DNA of 64,000 nt from Adineta steineri (taxonomy: Eukaryota > Rotifera > Eurotatoria > Adinetida > Adinetidae). Below the pieces are notes generated by a model. The model was not told the origin of the DNA. It ran no database searches and worked only from the letters and a program-made list of their open reading frames with translations. The first letter of the stretch is position 1; each line of letters starts with the position of its first letter. The stretch is taken from the NCBI GenBank assembly GCA_905250115.1, contig CAJNOI010000276.1:28129-92128 (forward strand). Direction: 5' to 3'. The position numbers and the translations under genes were made by a program. Shown here in pieces: positions 56,680 to 64,000 of this stretch.

Positions 56680-58603
56680 ATGAGGCAAATGGATGTTGAA
56701 CGACCGAAATCGGGTAGGGAATAGACATATAATATTCATGTAGTTTGAACGATGACTTTTTGTTCGTGTAGTCGCTTTTCTGTGTTCAATTCGTGTCGCA
56801 GTTGCATTTGTTGGATTTCTTGGTATGATTGCACATTATTCACAAAAGATTAGTGTTGGTATTGCTCTTGTTTGCATGGTCAATCATACTGCTATTAATA
56901 TTGGGAAAAATTCTATAGCTATGCCATTAACACAAGCTGATATTTATTGTCCACGTCTGAATAATACAATTAAAATTGTAAAGAAAAACTTTCTTTGTTT
57001 TATTAATATGTTTATTTTTTCTTCTTCTTTCTTATATATTTATAGGAAGGTCCATATCCTTGGACGAAGAATGTTCAAGGTCTTGTTTTAGGAGGTTATT
57101 TTTGGGGATATTTAATTACCGAAGTACCAGGTGGATATTTAGCTGGTCGATATGGTGCTCGATTTATATTTGGTGGAGCAATGATTATTGCTGGTGCTTT
57201 CTCAGTAGTGATGCCATGGGGTGCAAGTATACATTGGGGAATACTTTGGTTTTTACGATTAGTTGTTGGACTTGCACATGGAGTTATATGGCCTAGTATG
57301 GCTGTAATTATGTCACATTGGGCACCACCTAGTGAAAGAGGAAAACTTGTTGGTTTTATGAATGCTGGTAAATGAAATTTATTGAAAATTATTTCTATTT
57401 TCTTTTTATTTGATTAGGTGCTCAAATTGGTAATGTTTTGACTTTATCTATTGGTGGTCTAATGTGTTCATGGAGTTTTGCTGGTGGTTGGCCATTAATC
57501 TATTATTCTACAGGCATTATGGGTTTAGTATGGGGAATATTTTGGATTCTTTTTTATGCTGATTCACCTCGTGATCAACGTTGTATTAGTGTTCAAGAAA
57601 AAGAATATATTCTTGATACAATACAACAACAATTATCAAATCATAGTAAAAATGAATTTCAAGCTCCATGGAAAGCTATTTTAACATCACGTGCTTGTTG
57701 GGCACTTTTTATTGTTCATACATGTAATAATTGGGGTACATATACATTTCTTACATCTATACCAAAATATATGGCTGAAGTATTAAGATTCGATATAAAA
57801 TCAGTAAGAAAATATTCATAGAATTCACATGAAAATAATTTTATTCATTATATAGAATGGATTACTTTCATCTTTACCATATCTTCTATTTTGGTTAAAT
57901 ATAAATATATCTGGTTTCCTAGCCGATATGCTTCTTCGTAAACAAACTTTATCAAGAACAAATATAAGAAAATTATTTAACGTATTAGGAAATTTATTAC
58001 CAGCACTATTTGTTATTGGATTAGCATTTATGACATGTAAAATTAAATATTATGCCGTAGCTTTATTAACAATTGGTGTTACTTTTACGTAAGTATTTTT
58101 AAATTTTATTAAGATTTATGTATTGATCTCTTTTTTAATGAATCAGTGGTTGCTGTTATGGAGGAGGATTTATGCTTACAGCAAATGATATTGCTCCAGC
58201 TTATGCAGGAATTATTTTTGGTATTTCAAATACATTTGCTACATTACCAGGTATTATAAGTCCATATATTGTTGGTGCTCTCACAGAAAAAGTTAGTATT
58301 TCATATATGTTTATAATATGACAGTATTTTACTAATATTTATATAGGATCCAAATAATTGGCGTTATGTATTTTTTATTTGTGCAGCAGTCTATATCATT
58401 GGTATGGTCGTATTCTTAGTAATCGGTTCTGGTGAAGTACAACCATGGGCATTACAAAATACAGCTGATAAGACTATACCAGAAGAAGTACCTCTCTCAG
58501 AAGGTATGATTTTGTGAATTTTTAAATTAATTATTTCTTAAATACATATTTTTGTTTAGAAGCTGCTGCTACTCGATCATCAAAGAATTTCAATGAACAT
58601 TAA
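56680..58603 (+). CDS. SLC17-type organic anion transporter (sialin/VGLUT family)
   Basis: Eight exons: 56680-56713, 56772-56977, 57046-57367, 57418-57803, 57856-58088, 58147-58291, 58347-58503, 58560-58603; 508 residues. The short first exon ([11 protein letters not shown]) is set by phase and joins to [19 protein letters not shown]. Then come [139 protein letters not shown] and [18 protein letters not shown]. These are SLC17 landmarks (sialin, VGLUT, NaPi-like). About 12 helices. It moves organic anions or phosphate with H+ or Na+ across plasma, lysosomal or vesicle membranes; the subtype cannot be fixed here. Confidence 0.93.
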
Positions 58604-58657
58604 TTTTATTTACTATTTTTTTGTAGTTAGTTGAACTGATATATTATTACTTTTTGT

Positions 58658-59218
58658 TTATGTGTGTGTGTGTTTTGAACATCGAAATTTTAAATGTAAT
58701 ATTGCTGATTTTGTGCAATATTTAATAGAATTGTCACCAGATCCAGATTCACTTTGTTGTTTATTGATTGAACGAAATGTTTCGGTAGATTTTTGCGTAT
58801 GAGGTACAGATTGAATATTTGATTGATCAATTTGATTTGGTAGAATTTTATGAGTACTAACTATTGAATTAGTATGAGCAATATTTGGTGAATTGATATT
58901 AGAAAATGTTTCGTTTTTTGTCTGGTTTGTTTCACTACTTATTGGTAAAATAGTTCGGCAACTATAAATGGATGGAACTTGTGGATCAAATTTAGTATTA
59001 GATAATTTTGATGATACTGACTCATGATTAGATAAATGATCAAGCTCTAAATGCCACAATTCTTTCGCAGCTACTTCAAGTGTATGCAATGCATGTTGAA
59101 ATTCTTTATAATGTTTATTTATCTTAGATATAGATTGATGTTGAATAGGTGATTTATGATTGAATGTAGAGATCTGATCAGTTGATGATGATATTGTTTT
59201 ATCTATTTGCTTTTTCAT
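58658..59218 (-). CDS. Uncharacterised protein, Ser/Thr/Asn-rich
   Basis: Open frame of 186 residues from the Met at 59218 (MKKQIDKTISSS); a longer form from 59281 adds a hydrophobic MRILKYNFLFAIFYY segment that I think is read-through. An amphipathic helix (HYKEFQHALHTLEVAAKELWHLELDHLSN) is the only ordered-looking part; the rest is polar with scattered Ser/Thr/Asn and a final KYCTKSAILHLKFRCSKH. I recognise no family. It is convergent with the SLC17-type gene, with stops 54 bp apart. Length and composition are unlike the chance frames around it, but a gene model missing exons is possible. Confidence 0.5.
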   Translation of the reverse strand: MKKQIDKTISSSTDQISTFNHKSPIQHQSISKINKHYKEFQHALHTLEVAAKELWHLELDHLSNHESVSSKLSNTKFDPQVPSIYSCRTILPISSETNQTKNETFSNINSPNIAHTNSIVSTHKILPNQIDQSNIQSVPHTQKSTETFRSINKQQSESGSGDNSIKYCTKSAILHLKFRCSKHTHT

Positions 59219-59911
59219 GTTTGATATTAAAGATCGATAATAAAAAATGGCGAAAAGAAAATTATACTTAAGTATGCGCAAAAACTCGTATTCTCAAATA
59301 ATATAATACTGATTATTTTTTAATTAAAATTTATAGGTATTAATTTAAATTCAAAGTTTTTCTTTAAGAATCCTTACATATTGTTGATTTATTATTCCCT
59401 CGATAAATGTGCAAAACTATCGAGTGCCATCTATCTTTAGAACATAAAATGGCATATATGTATATATTTAAATAGAAAATAACATGTTAAAATAGATAAT
59501 TGTAGATTTGGATAATTTATTTTTTGTAAATCATTATTGTATCCAAATAAGGAGGACGCCCTTCTCAATAGTAGCTATCTCTATGATGAGTCATATGAAT
59601 CTGACATTCATTAAAAATGTGAATGTTTTCTTTTTTTCCTTTCCATGTTCTAGTACTAATGATACTATTTTATATATATTTATACGCTGTAATAAAAGAT
59701 CAGAACAACGATTTTCGAACTTGAGTTATTTTAATATATATTTAATGACAATAAGAATATAAAGTTTATTATTATTCTATCTTGAGATTTTATGATATTT
59801 TCCAATACTTGAAGCAATGACTTCCTATTCTTTCGAGAAGGATATTGATTTATTTTTCATATAGATGGCGTTTTATGAATTTTAGATCTATTTAAAAAAA
59901 AGCACACGACA
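59219..59911. other. Intergenic between divergent genes
   Basis: AT-rich sequence with no gene I can support. GCCATCTAT at 59426-59434 and ATAGATGGC at 59861-59869 are inverted copies; the second, ATAGATGGCG just before ST13, resembles a YY1-type initiator motif. Confidence 0.4.
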
Positions 59912-61686
59912 ATGCCTCAAAATATTCCTACTGAACATGTACGTCTTCTTCGACAATTTGTTACATTATGCGAGGCTCAACCTGAGATGCTTCAAGCACC
60001 TGAACTTGAATTTTTTCGAGAATGGCTTGCAAAGTAAAATAATATTTTAATTTCGATATTTTAAATAATCAATATATATATATATATCACTATAGATTAG
60101 GAGCACATGTTCACACTGATAAATGTCATTCTACTTCAGAATCAAAGGCAGAAGCAAAAGAAAGCCATCATCATGCTGATAACGAAGCCACTTCATCATC
60201 GAAAAGTCACGAAGAAACACCAAAAGTTGAAAGTGATCCAGAAAGTGACTTGGGTAAATAATTATTTTCAGTTTTTGCTTATTTATTTATTTATATTTAA
60301 TTTATATAGAATTGGATACAACTGGTGTCGTTGAAGGAGATAATGATTCACCACAAGCAATGGGTGATCCCAATGCTGAAGTATTACTTTTAATTAAAAA
60401 TTATATTCATTATTCATTAGTTTATTTCAAATAGGTTACCGATGCTATGTCAGAACAAGCCGATGCTAAACGAAGTGAAGCTCAAGCAAAACTTTCCGAA
60501 GGTGCACTTGAAGAAGCTATTTCTTTATTTACACAAGCTATTGAAAATAATCCACAATCGGCTATTCTTTATGCTAAACGTGCACAATGTTATATCAAAC
60601 TTCAAAAACCAAATGCAGCAATCCGTGATTGTAATCGTGCTATAGAAATCAATGAAAACTCTCAACAAGCACTTAAATGGAGAGGAAAAGCTAACCGGTA
60701 AATAAGAAGAAGACTTATAGATAGAGATTTTATTTTAATATAAAATGTCTTCTTTTTAAGCATGTTAGGTCGTTGGGAAGAAGCTTATAAAGATTTTTGT
60801 AAAGCACAAATATCTGATTTTGATGAAGATGTTCAAACATGGTGTAAAGAAGTTGAAGTGAATGTAAATTATTCAATTTTCATTTTTCCTTCTTCTCAAT
60901 TTTGTAATGTCTTTTTTTCTTAGGCCAAGAAAGTTGCTGATCATAAACGTAAATATGAACGACGTCGAGAAACCAAAGAACTCGAAGCTAAAAAAGAACG
61001 TATTCGTAAAGCACAAGAAGCTTATGCTAAAGCACAAGCTGAAGAAAATGAACGACGTGCACGAGAACAACAATCACGCTCTACTGGAGCCCAAGGATTC
61101 CCAGGATTTCCAGGTAATTTCATCGAATTAGTAGCTATTTTAAATAGTTCACAAACATTTTTATTTAGGAGGAATGGGTGGTATGGGAGGAATGGGAGGT
61201 ATGGGCGGCATGGGTGGCATGGGAGGAATGGGAGGAGGAGCAGCTGGCGGTATGGGAGGAATGGGCGGTGGCGCTGATTTAGGTGGCTTAGGTGCTGTCA
61301 TGAATGATCCAGAAATATTGGAAGCATTACAAGATCCAGATGTTCAAAAAGCTTTCTCAGTAAGTTATTTATTTCATTGTAAAATTGATTGTATTATATA
61401 TGTTGGTAAATCAATATATCAATGATCATGTTTCTTTTTTGTAGGAAGTCAGCACAGATCCATCAAAATTAGCTGCTCATCAAAGCAATCCTAAAGTACG
61501 TAAAGTAATGGAAAAACTTGCTAAGAAATTCGGCGGTGCTGGCGGACCTATGGGTGGTGGTTTTCCAGGCTTTCCAGGTAAGATTTTCTTTTCTTTTTAT
61601 ATATTTGATATCATATTTTATTCATAGGTGGAATGGGTGGTGACTTCGGTGGCGCTGGTGGAGCAGACTCCAATGATCTTGACTAA
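59912..61686 (+). CDS. ST13: Hsc70-interacting protein (HIP/ST13)
   Basis: Nine exons: 59912-60033, 60096-60253, 60310-60380, 60435-60697, 60761-60863, 60924-61113, 61169-61359, 61445-61577, 61628-61686; 429 residues. The N-terminal dimerisation domain ([31 protein letters not shown]) is followed by an acidic, Ser-rich linker. Three TPR repeats ([67 protein letters not shown]) bind the Hsc70 ATPase domain. A charged helix, a GGM-rich repeat and a C-terminal DP domain ([33 protein letters not shown]) follow. HIP slows ADP release and helps hand substrates from Hsp70 to Hsp90 in the cytosol. TGAATTTTAG lies 27 nt upstream of the ATG. Confidence 0.95.
61169..61270 (+). repeat. Gly-Gly-Met coding minisatellite in ST13
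   Basis: Tandem 9-nt units encoding GGM (at least seven near-perfect copies, then interrupted copies). GGMP repeats are known in this region of HIP proteins, so this is a lineage variant rather than foreign sequence. Confidence 0.9.
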
Positions 61687-62156
61687 TTCGAATTCTTGTC
61701 CGACATTATTACATGAACAACACATCTTTGTCTTTTTTTTTTCTTTTATTTCTTTGATTTCACTCGATCAACTATTCAAGACAGTCTTGCTGTAGTCAAT
61801 GTGGCATCGCTTTCGCGTTTATTCCTTTTTTATAGAATAAAAGTACAGCAGTTTAAAAAAGTTGATTTGCACAAAATATAATACATTCATGAGTAGTCGT
61901 CTTATAGAAAGACGGATTTTTCAACCTTATCTTGTCTTGTATATTTACTAGTACAAATTCTGTGCTTATCAGTAGCATTGACTCAACATAGCTATGTAGT
62001 AAGTACATGTAATGATAAATAATTCTAAGAATAAATACGAATTTTGAATTATTTTATCGATAAATTAAACATATAAAAAATATCACAAGAAAAGATGCGC
62101 GAAATTTTATTTATTTTATTGTATATGTATATTATATTTATCTTATTCGATTAATA
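61687..62156. other. Intergenic, no gene seen
   Basis: ST13 3' flank (AATAAA near 61838) and 5' flank of the oxidoreductase gene. Confidence 0.45.
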
Positions 62157-64000
62157 ATGACGACTGATGTAATGAATACATCTACTTTTTCGGAAAATAT
62201 TTCAGTTGATAATGAAAAAGATGAAACTATAGATAATTTAATAGAAGAACAAAAGCAAGAAGTAGAATCTGAAAAGTATCAATTTGATGTTATTGTTATT
62301 GGATCAGGACCAGGAGGTAGGTATGTGTATTTATGAGTACATGATTATTATTTTAAGCAAAAGAAATTAATCATCAATGTTATTTATATCAGGCTATACG
62401 AGTGCTATTCGATGTGCACAATATGGTAAATCAGTTGCAATAATTGAACGTGATCTTATAGGTGGTCATGCTGTTAATTGGGGTTGTATTCCATTGAATT
62501 CAATGATGACGTCTGCTCGTCTAATTCGTTCAATACATGAATCAACTCGATATGGTATTAATATAACATCACATCGTATTGATTTTTCACATATTACTCG
62601 TCATCGTGATGAAGCTGTAAAAAAAATTCGTTCTCAGATTAAATTTTTTCTAAACAAGTTTCTTGTTTTTCTTTGTTATAATTCGATAAATATTTATTCT
62701 ATTTCATTTAAGATATCATATTCAAGTATATATTGGTACTGCTAGTATTATTGATAAGAATCATATCATAATAAAGCCAATTCAAAAATATACATATGCT
62801 AATGTGTATGATACTGATGGTCGAAGTCCTTATGAATCTGATGATTCTTCGATACCGATAAGAACGGAAATTGAAATTACCGGTCAACATATAATTGTAA
62901 ATTTTATTGAATCTAATTTCAAAATTTTCTCTCTTTTCTTTTTTGTTGCCAGGTCGCATCTGGTGTTGAATATGAATTACCAAAATTTGTTGAAATAAAT
63001 GATAAAAGAACAGTAGATCCAACTCAACTTCTATGGCATCGAAACATACCTGAATCATTGATTATTATTGGCGGAGTAATTATATTTAGAAAAAAACAAT
63101 AATGAGATTTATTATTTCTATATTTAAAAAAAATAGGGTGTATTAGGTTGTGAACTTGCTTCTCTCTATGGTCATCTAAATTCAAATATTATTTTAATAG
63201 AAAAAAATTCCAGATTACTTAAATTTATGGATGAACAAGTATCGATTGCTGTTGAAACACGCCTTAAAGAAATTGGGGTAGAAATTATTTTAAATGCGAA
63301 TATTGAACAAGTATCAAATGGCAAAGTAATTGTACAATTACGACCAACAAATACGAACCGAACTGTTTCCGCTAGTTATGTTGTTGTATGTACTGGTCGA
63401 AAACCAACGTTTAATTATGAAAACTTAGAAAAACTCGGTATTGCTATTGATTATGAACGATCAACTATTATAATTAATGAACAAACATGTCAAACATCTA
63501 TACCAACAATATATGCATGTGGTGGAATAGTATCATCTTGTTGGTCTTGGGTAAGTAAAGAATTTAAAGAAAAGAATTTTTTTTATTTTTTAAACATCAG
63601 GTACCTTGTGCTATACGTCAAGGTCATTTAGCTGCTAATGCAATATGTAAAATAGAATCCGATATAAATGAAAATAATAGAAAATTATATACTGCAAATA
63701 ATCCAGCTATACCTTTTGTTATTAATGTTATTCCAGCAGTTGCTAGTGTTGGTGAAATACCAAAATTAACTAACGATGTTCTTATTTATATATTTAAATT
63801 TCAATCAAATCGAAGAGCTATAATCGATAATCAAACTTGGGGTTTTATTAAAATGTGGACAACATGTGATGAACCAAAACGATTTCTTGCTGTTCAACTT
63901 GTACATGAATTCGCAGCAGAAATAATTGAATATTATAGTATGATCATATCTTTGAGTAAATAATTATAGAAATATTATATTTATATGTAAATATTAGTTG
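62157..64000 (+). CDS. Dihydrolipoamide-dehydrogenase-family flavoprotein with altered active site (3' end outside the window)
   Basis: Exons 62157-62316, 62393-62657, 62713-62896, 62953-63075, 63137-63550 and 63601-63955, then probably an intron (GTAAAT..ATTAG) running to the right edge. The frame reads to a stop at 63961-63963 if unspliced. An acidic N-terminus precedes FDVIVIGSGPGGYTSAIRCAQYG (FAD-binding GxGxxG), AIIERDLIGGHAVNWGCIPLNSM, IIIGGGVLGCELASLYGHLN (NAD(P)-binding) and VVVCTGRKP. In class I disulfide oxidoreductases the redox motif is GGxCxxxGC; here the first Cys position is Ala (GGHAVNWGC) while the second Cys remains. The second FAD motif, normally xAxGD, is YACGGIVSS, without the Asp. 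The dimerisation domain begins (AVASVGEI, GFIKMW, FLAVQLVHEFAAEII), but its HisPro motif would lie outside. Disulfide chemistry seems lost or changed. Confidence 0.82.

Noticed and set aside
56242..56739. Minus-strand frame of 165 codons
   Set aside because: Poly-Phe, Lys and Tyr translation of homopolymer runs; it overlaps exon 1 of the SLC17-type gene on the other strand.
59426..59869. Inverted GCCATCTAT / ATAGATGGC pair as ends of a small transposon
   Set aside because: Only 9 bp match, no target-site duplication is seen, and the inner sequence has no other symmetry.
1..64000. tRNA, rRNA, CRISPR, spliced-leader RNA genes or intact transposons
   Set aside because: I looked by eye for tRNA B-box-like motifs, repeat-spacer arrays, reverse transcriptase or transposase motifs, and the leader RNA, and found none I could support. 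A covariance-model and repeat-library search would be needed to exclude them.

Overview
The window is nuclear DNA of an animal, most likely a bdelloid rotifer (Adineta, Rotaria or Philodina type). It is AT-rich and gene-dense. Most genes are cut by many introns of about 45-60 nt with GT..AG ends, and the core gene set is metazoan (TLX homeobox, LIN54, TAB1-like, DGK-epsilon-like, SLC17, SLC38). Among these sit genes of foreign type: a plant-type DYW pentatricopeptide repeat (PPR) protein, a tandem pair of fungal-type anion:cation symporters and a single-exon nitrilase-family amidase. A PPR-DYW gene inside an animal gene set is a known peculiarity of bdelloids. The species call is an inference. 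I rebuilt exon structures by hand from splice sites, reading frame and family similarity; for every complete spliced gene the exon lengths sum to a multiple of three.

Layout. 1-1157: 3' end of a PLAT-domain protein (+). 2081-3107: TLX homeobox gene (-). 4003-6135: SLC38A11-like amino-acid transporter (-). 6632-9295: quiescin sulfhydryl oxidase (-). 10175-11516: mitochondrial enoyl-CoA hydratase (-). 12582-15334: PPR-DYW protein (+). 16000-17966: LIN54 (-). 18401-18865: small secreted protein (-). 20174-21070: LysM protein (+). 21419-23064: BCKDHA (+). 24192-25009: NTAQ1 (+). 26068-30837: single-exon LDLa/EGF seven-transmembrane receptor (+). 32217-32984: two-pass membrane protein (+). 34322-34582: 67-residue protein (+). 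35860-36771: nitrilase (-). 37275-37481: small hydrophilic stress-type protein (-). 38941-39312: secreted WAP-like protein (+). 39766-39998: dUTPase relic (-). 40552-45207: tandem fungal-type symporters (-), the second cut by a 100-N assembly gap (45208-45307). 45580-50045: compact minus-strand cluster of cornichon, RMC1 with an SRR1-like gene nested in its first intron, and a death-effector-domain (DED) protein. 50450-56060: ERO1, TAB1-like and DGK-epsilon-like (+). 56680-58603: SLC17-type transporter (+). 58658-59218: unknown protein (-). 59912-61686: ST13/HIP (+). 62157-64000: dihydrolipoamide-dehydrogenase-family protein with altered active-site motifs (+), open at the window edge.

How the genes fit together. 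Several products act in the secretory pathway: QSOX and ERO1 make disulfides, cornichon exports cargo from the ER, and RMC1 works with MON1-CCZ1 on Rab7. Mitochondrial catabolism is represented by BCKDHA and enoyl-CoA hydratase. A TAB1-like pseudophosphatase and a stand-alone DED protein hint at TAK1/IMD-type signalling.

The most notable observations are the PPR-DYW gene with an intact HxE...CxxC deaminase motif, the nested and operon-like 45.6-50.0 kb cluster with splice acceptors placed right at start codons (consistent with spliced-leader trans-splicing), a 260-bp gene-conversion tract in the symporter pair, and the flavoenzyme at the right edge that lacks one redox cysteine.
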